A stretch of 64,000 bases of DNA from Erythrophleum ivorense (lineage: Eukaryota > Streptophyta > Magnoliopsida > Fabales > Fabaceae). The stretch's first letter is position 1. Each line of letters starts with the position of its first letter. Below are positions 24,151 to 35,345 of this stretch, in pieces. The notes under the pieces are model-generated. The model was not told the DNA's origin and ran no database searches. It saw only the letters and a program-made list of their open reading frames with translations. The DNA lies in assembly GCA_026724425.1 (NCBI GenBank), contig JAIUCV010000003.1:47889283-47953282 (forward strand), read 5' to 3'. Both the position numbers and the translations under genes were made by a program.

Positions 24151-26339
24151 CATAATTGGTACATACTAATTATTAGACACACAGTAGAATTGCCAATGCA
24201 ATTATGAATTTAAGCATGTGTAATATTTGAAGTTCCCATAGCATTGACATGATTAGACTTGTTTTCCAAATTAGATGCTACATTAGTAATATCAGCTAAG
24301 ACCTATCTCTTGCCAAGACATGTGGAGTGATAATTTATGTCATCAATAGCTGAGATGCATGGTTGAGTGAGATACACTCCTATTACTTAATGAAAGAAAT
24401 AAAATTAGTGCTATAATAAGAGTTAATTGAAAACAATAGGATAGATATGTCACCAAAAGAACAAAGGATGTTTTCTTCCATTGGTTGAATTCAGTTTTCT
24501 TGGATCCTTGACATATTCTTAGTTCTTTTTTGTGAAGAACAAATTGGTTAAGAACTTGGAACTTCTGATTGATAAGATAATAGGGTGAAGTCAAAATGAT
24601 ACTTCTTCCATAACACGGTATTAAAATTTCTTTGTACTAAAGAAACATTACCATTAGTAATACTTGGTTGGGGATGAGAAGGACTTGAAATGCCACCCCA
24701 ACTTTGAATTCCAATGTGTGGAGTTTTACAATGATCATTGTTTTATTGAGAAGGATAGTTTGATGATAGATTCTGGCACTGAAAACCTAGTTTACAATAA
24801 TGAAGCTTAGAAAATTTGATTGTATATGTATAATGATTGTAAAGTGCAATGTTGATGACATTATCATTTGATTCAACATCAGATTGTTGCAGTTGTTATA
24901 AGCCATGAAACCTCACATTATTTATTAGTTTGAACATTGTATATTGATTCACTAGTTTGCGAATAATCTCAGAAGCTTGAAATCTATCGTCAGATAATTT
25001 TTGATAGATGCAGCATGTGTCACAAATATTAAACTCAAAGTAAATTTGAAAATAGTTTCAATTTTATGGATATGGGATTCAAAATGAAGAGCAACATAAC
25101 TGTCGAAGAGAACCCGTAGTTACGAGCAGGTTGGATAGCATGAACAGACTTTGGTAGTTGACGGAGAGAGCTTTTACTTGTGTGATTGAAATCAGTATTT
25201 TTGTGCTTTGTGTATAAAGGGATATTTAAGTCATAATTGTCTTGAACATAGGAATAGACATAATGAATGCGGTTAACAAATTTTAATTTAATAAATAATT
25301 AATAAATAGATCAAAATTAGCTAATTGGTGTAAAAAAGAAGCGGCAATTGAATTTTCGCTTATTTTAGTCACAAAAGAATCAATAAAATAGGGGAATTAT
25401 GATCAACGATAACATTTTAAATAATCTTTTAAAAGTTTCAATTGAGATGTAACTTTTTTCTTCTTTTATTAAGGTTTGATTTTTATTAGTTTATATTTTA
25501 TTCTAAATTAGTAGTTTAAATGAATTTAAAATTTTAATGGATTTTATGACAAAAATACTATAGCAGCATAGGATATCAATTAAAAAAACTCTGGAAAAAA
25601 TACAACAGATCTAGCTTATTGGTTTGAGTTCAACATACATATTGGTATTTAAATATATTATAACAATTTCTGTTATATTAAACAATATAATATTTCAATT
25701 AAATAATTAAGAATTTAATTAGTCGAAGTGTAATCCAAATGAAACCTTTAGTCACTCAAAAACCATGATAGAGTATTAGTGATTGCTAAAGAAAAATCAA
25801 TTCACTGATTTGAAGTGTAAATTCTTTTTTTTTAAAGGATATAAATGGTAATAGAAAATTATATAGAAAATATTACTTCAAATGATTATAGCCGTTTAGT
25901 CCATCATCTTTATCTCTATATAAAAGCTTTTCGCACTAATTATTAGTTTGTTCTATTTATGACATCTAATTTTGTTCATAAGAAAATTTATACACATTCT
26001 TTTTATTTTGATAATTGGAAATTACGTTAACCCAAACCTATCTTGGTACAAATGTGCTCGACATCATACATTAAAGAACAATAAAGATCGCTTGTAATAT
26101 AATGACTAGGTATAAAGTGACAAAATACAGAATATATTAATATAATATTTAGTATATTATAACGTGTTCTTTGCTATCACTTTGATAGAGAATTTAAGAC
26201 ATGTAATTAATCTAAAAAGTATCCTAATGAAAAGACTATTTATACAAAACTAGCAAATACAAGTATTTGTGATAAAGATGTTTGACACAACAAAAAAGTT
26301 GAAACAAGAAAATGGTATCAACTAATTGAAGAAGGTCTT
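24151..26339 (-). other. Helitron spacer; no gene recognised
   Basis: This AT-rich stretch lies between the RepHel N-terminus and the first RPA-like fragment. The segment 24300-25100 reads as fairly open, broken frames on minus that could be weakly conserved upstream exons of RepHel, but no motif is recognisable. Bases 25260-26250 are very AT-rich with nothing to report. Confidence 0.5.
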
Positions 26340-27515
26340 GCTAATCCTACAAGAGATCACCAACGCATTTGTCGTTGATACTTATTTAAATCATCAAGCT
26401 CAGGATCTTGAACATCAAAGAGAAGTCTGGTGGCATTTTCATGGTTCTTGAATATAATTGTTCCTACAATATGAAAGGTGATCTTCGTTATAATATCAAT
26501 ATATAAAGATTTTCATGCATCATGTACATGGTCAAGATTGGAAGCCTATACCTTCAATCCTGCGCATTTTTGCTAGTTGTAAAACCACAATAGGAAAGTT
26601 CCTATTTGTTTAGAGGGTATATTGGTTTTATGCCTACCATGTGGATGAATCACGTGGAATACATTGAGCAATATTACCCCTTTAAATACATTAATTAAAT
26701 CAAAATAATTATATTGCTACTAATACAGTACATCAAGGTAAAAAAAAAGCCAAAAGATTTATTATAGATGCATTACTCTTACATTGAATCCTGGATCTTA
26801 AATCAGAACTCTTGGAGCCACCGACCATTGTCAAGTACGAAATCTAATGGTTCTACGTCAATCATTATACCACTTATATCTATAATAAATGAAATTCTAT
26901 AAAACAATAAGTTGTCACAGTAAAATGATGATGCCGCATTGCATGCGGCTAAAAAACATCATGTTGAATCAATTTTTAAAATCATTCTGAAAAGCAATAT
27001 TATTACCAATTAGCTTGAACTGGACATAAGAAGATTGAAGAAGTAGCCACAAGGCCTTGAATTTGTATGGAGGGTACGGGATAGAATGCGGTGAAAGTAT
27101 AAACTTAGTAAATCCTTCAATTACAATCTAGCACTTTGAAGTGATAGGGTTAAGGATCTAATCTATAGTGAACCTTCAAATTATGTAATGTTGGTCCTCA
27201 CGTAGTATAGGCCAAAAGAGAAAGATGAGTTCTGGGTCTCTAATGATTACAAGAATTTTATTTCCCTACCATAATGTAAAAAAATTTTTCGTGTTATTGA
27301 AAGGGAAATATATGTATGATCACAAAATAGTTAACATCTAATAGTTATATAGAGAGCAATACCTCTATGTCGGCCAAAACAGCATTCAGTGATGACACCC
27401 TGGAAGTAGAGTTCTCACAAAAATCCTAGAAGATACATATGATTCTCACACATATAGCCTATATAGTGTGATGATGATTTATCTGTGTTAGGAGTTTTAT
27501 CTCTTTGTCAGCCAT
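26340..27515 (-). pseudogene. RPA70-like gene fragment A (N-terminal OB folds)
   Basis: RPA-like proteins bind single-stranded DNA; Helitrons carry copies. On minus, ATG at 27515-27513 opens MADKEIKLLTQI, then, past stops, CVRIICIF and SSLNAVLADIEV, the start of the first OB fold. A second exon (27265-27007, after acceptor GGTAG) reads VIIRDPEL, PILREDQHYII and SIPYPPYKF, with a stop where the family continues. A weak exon near 26880-26790 follows. An exon ending at 26552 shows FPIVVLQLAKM before a GTATAG donor. An exon from 26463 shows HENATRLLFDVQDPEL before a stop. GT-AG junctions between the last two keep the frame. No zinc-finger C-terminus is seen below 26340. Stops in two exons make it a pseudogene. 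Confidence 0.78.
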
Positions 27516-29030
27516 TTCTATAAGTAAAAAGATTTAGGAAGGAAAAACGATTAAGAAAGTTATGATGAAAGAAATGGTAGGAATCGAAACTGCAACCCTT
27601 TTATAATAGTTATAGAGAATTGGAACCAAATCAATCTAACTCAAGGCGAGTAAGATTAAATCCGATGGGGGTGAACAGCTTCCACTAATGGTGAGAAATT
27701 ATGAATATACACGGATACAAAGGTATATGCAGCTGAAAAGCTAATACAGGAACCGATTGGGTAGGTGATAATTAAATTTTTAGACCACATTTTCTAAATA
27801 CATTGAAAAAATCTTACATAAAAATTACTTGAATAGCACGTATTTTGGGTGGAATATTTAACTAATTTAAGCAATTTATCATACATAATTTAATCATTAA
27901 TATATTAATTAATGATATGACTAGGGGGAAATGATTCAATAACTGTTTATAATTTTTAATTTTTTTAAATAAATATTCTTTTTTCCATCCTAGCCAAAAA
28001 TTTAATAAAATAAAATGCAAAAACTGACATATAAGTCTGAGAGAATTAATTATTAAATTGTTGTCAAAATGGAAACATAATATTTATAAATAATAAATGC
28101 ATTGTCAATATTTTAATCGTTAATTTCTTAAAATTACCTCTTAAAATTAAAATTTCACAGCATCATACCCAAGTTTAATTATTGATTATTTATATGCCCT
28201 GCATACAAAGTAGATATTAATATAACTGTCATTAAATACAATGTATGGCATATTTTTGTTATTCTGAGATACATTTTTTTTATTTACATTATATATGTTT
28301 AATTTTTTTTAATGAAAGTGTGTTATAAAATTTTGATTTTTAATAAATTATGTGTAAAATATATTAAGAGAACAAACCGGTTGTTCATTTGGAAATTGAA
28401 TTCAAATTACCTTGGAGGTATCATTTATGAGGAACATAAAGAGTACGGAACTAAAATAAATGAGAGAAGAAAACTTATTGACTGCATTTTGTATCATTAT
28501 CTTATTATACATAAATGATGTTTTAAGTACCATATAAGCATTATGTGAGAAATTAGGTGCATTCCTTTCAAATTGTCAAAGACACACTGTAAACAACGTT
28601 GCTTTCTGGCTTTTACTATTTGTACTTTAAATAGTATGAAGAACTTCCTTTGTTGCTTTCTTTTCTTTATGACAATAATTCGGGTATTCCTTCCATTGGG
28701 TTGAATATTTAACTACTTGCAATAACATCGATATTAAATTTATTCATAAAATAGTAATTGTCAACATCAATTTTGTGATCTAATATGATAAGTCTTTAAA
28801 TACAATGTAATATTTTGACACCAAATCCAAAGACATCACATTAAGAGATTTTTCTTTAACAATAAAAGGTTCAAAGACAAAGGAAATATGCTACCCCGAA
28901 AATGATAGTCAAATGCAATGCACAACTAAATTAAATAGTATTTAGATCAACAAAAATTCTGACAATGAAGTGAACTTGAGAACACATGGAAACTCTATTT
29001 TTCTTGTTTTATAACTTTTAGAGGCTTTGA
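27516..29030. other. AT-rich spacer between the two RPA-like fragments
   Basis: No motif or conserved frame was found. A 68-codon plus-strand frame at 28312-28518 has no recognisable features and lies in very AT-rich DNA, so it is treated as chance. Part may be upstream sequence of RPA fragment A. Confidence 0.5.
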
Positions 29031-31024
29031 ACCGCTGAAACTTGGAGTTGGAATCTTATTCAACCCATCCATTAACTCTATCTCATTTGTTGAGTTTTTT
29101 CTAATTTTGCTTTCACTTTTCCTTTAGTGCAGAAGGAGTAATAATCTGGGAGATTGTCATATCATCTTCCTCAATATTAATAGCAGCATTGGCTGGGCTC
29201 TAAAAGTCAGTTGATACCATATTGGTTGACAAAAGAGTCTCATTGTCAGACATTTGGGAATAATTATTTTATAGATGATATATTTTGAAAAATTTACCTA
29301 TTAAGATAAATGTCAATACAAATTAGGAATGAAGCAATTTTCTTGTAATGTAATTACCTCATTCTGAACACCAGATGAAGTTTCCATAGTCTGCAGATAG
29401 AGATGTAATAGTTATACATTTGGGTAAGGTTTTCTCTGATCATATTACATATGACAAAAGATATTAACCTGACTATTGGAAAATTGTTCCATCATATCCG
29501 AATTTTCAATGTATTGCTAGACACTTAAGCTAGATCATAACTTTTCCAATTAGTCAATTGAGTTGTTGTGGGAATGAGTGAAGCCTGCCCTCCTGGAAAT
29601 ATACAAAAAAACACATGTAAGCCATAAACTTTAAATTAGAATTTTATTTTAAAGCAACTATCAATGGATTAGACTAGCTCCTTAAGTTGCTCCAATAAAA
29701 CTTTAGCTGAAGTGTTAATCAATTGTGATGCCAAACTATTAAAAAAGACAACTGAAAGTTTGCCGATGTCATCAGTGACTGTGTAATGTACTTTAAACCT
29801 ATAGCAGAGGAAAAAAATGAATTATAACTTTTAGAATGTATTACAATGGTAACAATTAATACAAAGGAATCAATCTATTACTTAGGTTCAAGCTCATGGA
29901 TGTAATCGTCACAGTTCTTACAAAAAATGCCACCATTTCTTGGTTTAGGCTTAGAGTCACATTTTGGTCAACCATCATAAGTCCATCCATAGCTTGTTTC
30001 TAACTTCTGAATCTTTGCTTTGATTACAACATCACATTCCTAATCAAGAGAGAGCCATCAATGAACATAAACTATGACATCTATTTCCAAATAACATATG
30101 AGGAGAAACAACCTTTGTGATCTCATTTAAGTCAGAAATGGAAATCTTCTCAAACCAAAAATGCATAGAAGCAGCAGATGAATGAGGAGTCTCAAATGGT
30201 ATCATTTGGAAGAAGCTCTACAACATTGTAGAAGATTCTTGCACACTATGATGATTTGTAAAAATATAAGATTAATAAATTTTCAATGTAGTAATTACAT
30301 CACCTAAAAAGTACTCCATAGAACACTACCTTTCAATCAGACTTTTCACCTCTGGTATATTAAGATTGTACATTATATTTGTTGCTGATAAGGAGTTACA
30401 AATTTGAACATCATCTGAAAAGATTACACACATAGACATTATTTTAAAATAATGAATACAAAGAAAGGATGGATTCAACATTAATAAAAACACATATATA
30501 GTTGAATGCCTAAAGTAGATTACCACCATTTATGTTCAACTTTCCTAATTGAATGACGACAACTATAGGGAGCTTTGCATCATCTTGCTTGCTATAGTAG
30601 GCATTTGATGCACATTCACCAAATAGAACATAGTTCACAGAATTAGCCCTGCAATAATAAATTTGTAATATAGATGAAGATACAAGATCTTGCATAAGTT
30701 GACATTAAAATAAAGTAGTTGCAACCATGAAGAATTACTATTGGTCAGAGATGGCAAAAGTCAATCTATGCAGGGTTTCACCATTATGCCTAGATTCATG
30801 GAGTGTACCAAAAGATTTAAGGAAGCCCATTACATCTACTTAAAAATTGAAAGGAAAAAAAAGGATATAGAAGATCATTTTTTAAATAGAGATTATAAAA
30901 AAATAAGGAAAACATGATTGACAAAGTAGATTAATTATTACCAATGAGAACATCACCATTACTGGGTTGCTTTGTGTTGATAATGTCTTTAATTGGTACA
31001 AAGCTATAGGAATTGAGTGGAATT
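29031..31024 (-). pseudogene. RPA70-like gene fragment B (OB fold 2 and C-terminal zinc domain)
   Basis: Reading minus: an exon from 31024 with YSFVPIKDII and NGDVLI; a 106-base GT-AG intron (30941-30836) that keeps frame into DVMGFLKSFG and LTFAISDQ; exon 30648-30524 with VNYVLFGECA and LPIVVVIQLGKL; exon 30414-30330 with SATNIMYNLNIPEV; a segment near 30220-30115; a zinc-finger exon near 30045-29885 reading VVIKAKIQ, WTYDG-stop-PKC, GIFCKNC; then YRFKVHYTVTDDIGK and a long helix (about 29800-29670). A tail with DDMTISQI lies near 29190. These match the second OB fold and the RPA C-terminal domain. The first Cys of the zinc finger is a stop (TGA, 29970-29968). The N-terminus is lost at the LTR element that begins at 31025. 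Confidence 0.85.
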
Positions 31025-34000
31025 TGTAACATCCGATCTCTCCATAAACGTAAAAAACACAATGTTTGGTTTCTCCGTAAATGTCAGAAATGGGCTAAAT
31101 ACAAAAGGAGGTCCTTGAAATAGAAGGAATTGGGGCCAAATAAAATTAGGCTAAAATTATAAATAATAGAAAATGAGGATTTGAGCCTTGAATTTCCTAA
31201 AAATTAAGGCCAGAGTGATTTGAAAAATTTGTCGAAAGGCCAATGGTATTTTCGTAAATATGGGTACTTTTTGAAAAACTCATAGGAGGGCTTTTTAAAT
31301 GAAAATTTTAAGTTCTCTGGGGTTTTTAGAGGCCTTGAAAACCATGGGAAGCCCCGAAACAGTTAAAGCCCCTTTGGTATATGTTTCCTAATGGCGGTGA
31401 GCTCGAACTTTGACTGAATCATTCAGGAAGGTTTTAGCTCCAAATTGAGTGATTCCAAAGGCATTTTATAAGATTGAGGACTTAAATTTTATGATGGAAA
31501 AGACAGTACTAAAAAACGAGCTAAAATGGATTAGAAACAAAAATAATAAAAACGAGAGGCGAAATGGGAATTTTTGGAATTCTTTTGCTTTTAATACTCT
31601 CTCTTTCTCATGCCCTCCCTTGCCATCATTTCCACCGTCTTTCTTCTGCCCAGAATGGAGAGGAGAATTAGTTCTCTTAGGCGCATAAGAAGGAGCACTC
31701 TTGGAGGGAGAAAAAAGCTAAGAAAAGGTAGAAAATTCCATGGAAAGTCTAGCTTTCTCCTTAGCAAGTTACTTCTCCTCCTTATTTCTATGGGTTTGAT
31801 GGTGTTTCTAAATCTATTTTAGGGATAGAATAAAGATAAAAAATTCGTGTTTGAAGGGAGGAAACCAAGGAAAGTGAAAAGCAACTAAGAGAAAGCAAGA
31901 AAATAAGGTAAAACTTCCATTCTTTGGTAGTTTCTTCCTTCTCCTTCCTCTTGCACGAATTTGGCCACCAAGAGCCCAATTCTTATGGGCTATTTTCTGC
32001 TCAATTCATGGAGGGATTAGAGGTTTTAGGTGGCAAGAATTAAGAATGAACCAATAGAATCAAGAAATGAGCACTAGGAAACAAGATGGAATCCTTAGGG
32101 ATCCAAATGCTTCCTTGCAAATATGATTTTATATGAATGTTCTTAGGCTTAATTGAATCTTAAAAGGAGTCAAGAATCATAATTGAGAGGAAAAAATGAG
32201 GCCTAGAAGTTATTTGAGGAGTGTTGCTTCATTAGACACCATTATGGACCATAATGAAACCTATAGAGTATCTAGGGCTTAAGAAAATTGTATAGCTTTA
32301 GAATATGTTTCATGAATCTAATTAGCTCCCTTAAATCATGTCTAGGCTAAGAGAAACCATCTCCACCAAATTGTGGGTGCATAGCCGAGGCAAGGGAGGG
32401 AAATCCAAGGAGAAAAGTGTGTAGATTTGCACGAGGTAGCTCTCTCCACCTTCTTTCATGCATGGATGTGTGTTTAGCTTGTTTTAGAATGTGTGTATAT
32501 GTATGTTCAAGCCATGAAAAGTATGCTAGCATACCTTTATATGCCATGATTCTTGATGCCATGTTATGTTTTCTAATGAATGCATGATGTTTGTATGAGT
32601 TTAATTGAGTGTGGAGAGGCCAAGAACTCTTCCTTTTGGTGAGGATGAGTCAAGAACCCTTGAACTTCGTTGAGACAAAGCAAAGAGTCTCCCAAAAGCA
32701 AAGTGGGCTCCCAAGAGTATGGTTGAGTCCAAAGTGCTTAAGAAATAGGTAAAGCAAGTCCAAAACCCATGAGGAGAAGTGTGAGGCCAATCCAAACACT
32801 TGGTGAGCTCTTGAATGATTTGTATGAGTTACTCACATGCCAAGTTTGCTTTTAAAATGTCTATAGCTTTTATTTTCTTCATGTATGCATTTGTAAAGCT
32901 TGCTTGTACATATTATGTATGGTTGAATGGGAGATGAGCTATTGGGATTCTTTGAATCTCATCCCCTCCTCTCCAATGATCTAATATGTTAGGTAGACCA
33001 AGTAATTATGGTGAAGGGAGCCAACAACCATGAAGAGCAAAGATTGACAAGCTTATGTCTTGTTTTATCTATTTTAGAACCATAATGATGGTTCATAATG
33101 TATATGATGTTGTATATGTACCATAAACCTTGAGACATGTGTAAATATACTATTATGTGATGTTTAGATGTATGAAAATGATATATGACCCATAGCACTT
33201 ATTTTGAGTATGTAATGCCAAAGTGTGCAATATGGAATTTTGATGAAAGTATGCATAAGTATGGGTTGAATGGCCAAAATGAGATGCATGATGTTTAGGA
33301 CCATTTGGGCAGCTCACTTAAGTCTCAAATGTGCTTTTCGAATTGCCCAAAAGGTGTCAAGATAAAGGGAAATCCATTTGGCAACTTTGGCACCCTATAA
33401 GGAGTCAAAATTGACCATTATGAAACCCTATATTACTTTTTAGCCAAATGAGTTAGCTTTGATATGAGATTTGGCATGCGATTAGATCCCATTAAGAGCT
33501 TTCTAGGAAGCTAAAGATCATAATTTTTGGAGGTCTACAGAATATTTGATGATTTTTCAAAGTTGACAAAATTTATGGAAATAGTCTGATGCACTGTTAC
33601 AATGGTCTGAAATTGTTTTTTGTCACATGAGACTCAAATAGTGTCCAATTGCCATGAAATTTTATACAGAGAAAGTAGGCAATCACAGTGACTCATGCAT
33701 ACTAGAAGAACCTCATTTTAAGGTCTAGAGAGGAAGATATGAATTTTTGAAGTTTCTATCTAGTATCAGTAACCTTACCCAATCAAAAGTACTGTTCCAT
33801 TGAATTCTGAGGTCTAGGCTTGATGAACTAATCTGGAGATATTTTTTCTCTCTATTTGACATCCATAGATTTTTATATTAGTATCATTTACATGGATTGA
33901 TTTTTTTTGGAATTAATTGGACATTTTTTAAATTCATATAAGTAAACTGTGACAGCATCAAGACCCAGTCCGACCTCCAGATTATTTCACACGTCAAACG

Positions 34001-34424
34001 CTTTGTGTGTGGGATGATATGACTTGTACATATTTTTATCATAAAGTAGACATCCCAAAATTTCTAGAATGTTTGAGATTTTGTGATGTTAATTTTTCTA
34101 GTTTTAGTTATGATTTTTCAAAGTTTGGCCCAGAAATGAGGCCAGTTCTGGCCGAGAATAAACACTCATTTTCCATGTCTCTTTTTCGGTTTCTATGAGT
34201 TGTAGGTATGTTTTTGTGATACAAATGAGTTGTAATAAAGTAATTAAATATGAAGGGGCATAGTATAAGCTCACACAGTCCACGTGACACCGAAATGAAT
34301 TTTTATATATGACAAAACGCAATTATAAGTCCAATTTTCATGCTTCTCCATGAGAATCATATATATGTTCCATGATAATTATACTATTCAAAGGCATGAG
34401 ATGAGCTAGAATTATGGTGTTACA
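31025..34424 (+). mobile_element. 5' LTR of LARD-like element
   Basis: It runs from TGTAACATCC to GGTGTTACA, 3400 bases. Compared with the 3' LTR and the solo copy at 45602, it lacks about 315 bases around 32155, where it jumps from TTGAATCTTAAAAGG to sequence equivalent to 40500. A short TTAAAA-type repeat at the break suggests a slippage or end-joining deletion. Confidence 0.88.
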
Positions 34425-34428
34425 TTTA

Positions 34429-34441
34429 TTAGTATCAGAGC
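34429..34441 (+). other. Primer-binding site, initiator-Met tRNA type
   Basis: TTAGTATCAGAGC lies four bases after the LTR end. It matches the plant retrotransposon primer site TTGGTATCAGAGC, complementary to initiator methionine tRNA, except at one position. Confidence 0.85.
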
Positions 34442-35164
34442 AAAGTTCCAGGCTCTTTTGGATTGGATTTGGCTTGAGGATGTAACAATTGGGCTTTGAA
34501 AAAGGCTTGAATGGATAAGTAGAACCTTGTATGAGATATTGTGGGTGTGAAAGTAGTTTGTGGATTTATTAATGATGAGTAAGTTATAGGATGGTCTTAG
34601 AGTAGCTAATAGACACCAAGAAAGGGTGGCCTCTAGAGTAGCTTGAGCAGAGCTAAGGGATCTGACGGCTGGAGCTCCATGTGATATGATAGTTTGCCAA
34701 GATCAGTAGCAAGCCCTAGATATGAATGATGAGAAATGCTTTTGTTGATAGGAAGAGGCTTGCTAGAGAGAGTATGCGAGGCCCAATTCTCCCTGGTAGT
34801 CGTACTCAGACCATTCTGAGATGTCTCGCTTAATGCAGAGACAAGTAGAATGTAGCGTAGTATGAGATGAGACTATAGTTGTATAGGACCAATTTAGAGG
34901 GGAATGAGAAAGAAAGTTGCCCCTTAGCCATAACATTCAAATATCTAAATAAGTACTAGAGCCTGAAAGGTTAATTCCATCAAGCCAGAGATTTGAGTTA
35001 TAAGCTATACCCTTCAAAGCCCTGACAGCCAGGAGGCGATAGCTAGCTATGCATGAATGAAGCAAGAGGTGGAACCCTCTAGCTTGATGATGGGCTAGAT
35101 ATAGAGGCAATGAGTCTCAAGTTGGTAACTAAAGATGAAAATCCAATCCCTGGAAAAGTAAGTC

Positions 35165-35345
35165 AATTAGAGGCCATTAGCCGCGGCCAATTATTCCATA
35201 GAAGTAGCGAGGCAATTTAGAGAGCTCCTTGTCGCGGCCGATAGAGAAGTTGGACATAACCAATATATATATAGGAAAATGAGGATAAACCTAAGGCTAA
35301 CTAGCTGCAGTGAATGATGTGTTAGTCATGGCGAAAGGCATTATG
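35165..35345. repeat. GCCGCGGC-type dyads inside LARD interior
   Basis: TTAGCCGCGGCC, GTCGCGGCC and AGCTGCAGTGAA occur at roughly 50-90 base spacing, resembling the arrays in both family B LTRs. Confidence 0.6.

Larger units (their letters stand above)
10656..31024 (-). mobile_element. Helitron remains (RepHel plus two RPA-like genes), fragmented
   Basis: Helitrons are rolling-circle DNA transposons encoding a HUH replicase fused to a PIF1-type helicase, often with RPA-like single-strand-binding proteins. On the minus strand, from high to low coordinates, I read an RPA C-terminal part, an RPA N-terminal part, the RepHel N-terminus, Rep domain and helicase. The pieces line up in order and strand once LTR insertions at 11530-13900 and 16867-24145 are skipped. 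The left end (helicase C-terminus and 3' hairpin) lies beyond the Tekay-like insertion outside the window. The right end is lost at the LTR element starting at 31025. No Helitron terminus was found. Confidence 0.85.

Noticed and set aside
24690..24830. A plus-strand reading resembling a Ty1/copia pre-integrase segment (FYNDHC, IDSGTE)
   Set aside because: The match is short, no copia motif precedes or follows it, and the region fits better as upstream minus-strand Helitron sequence.
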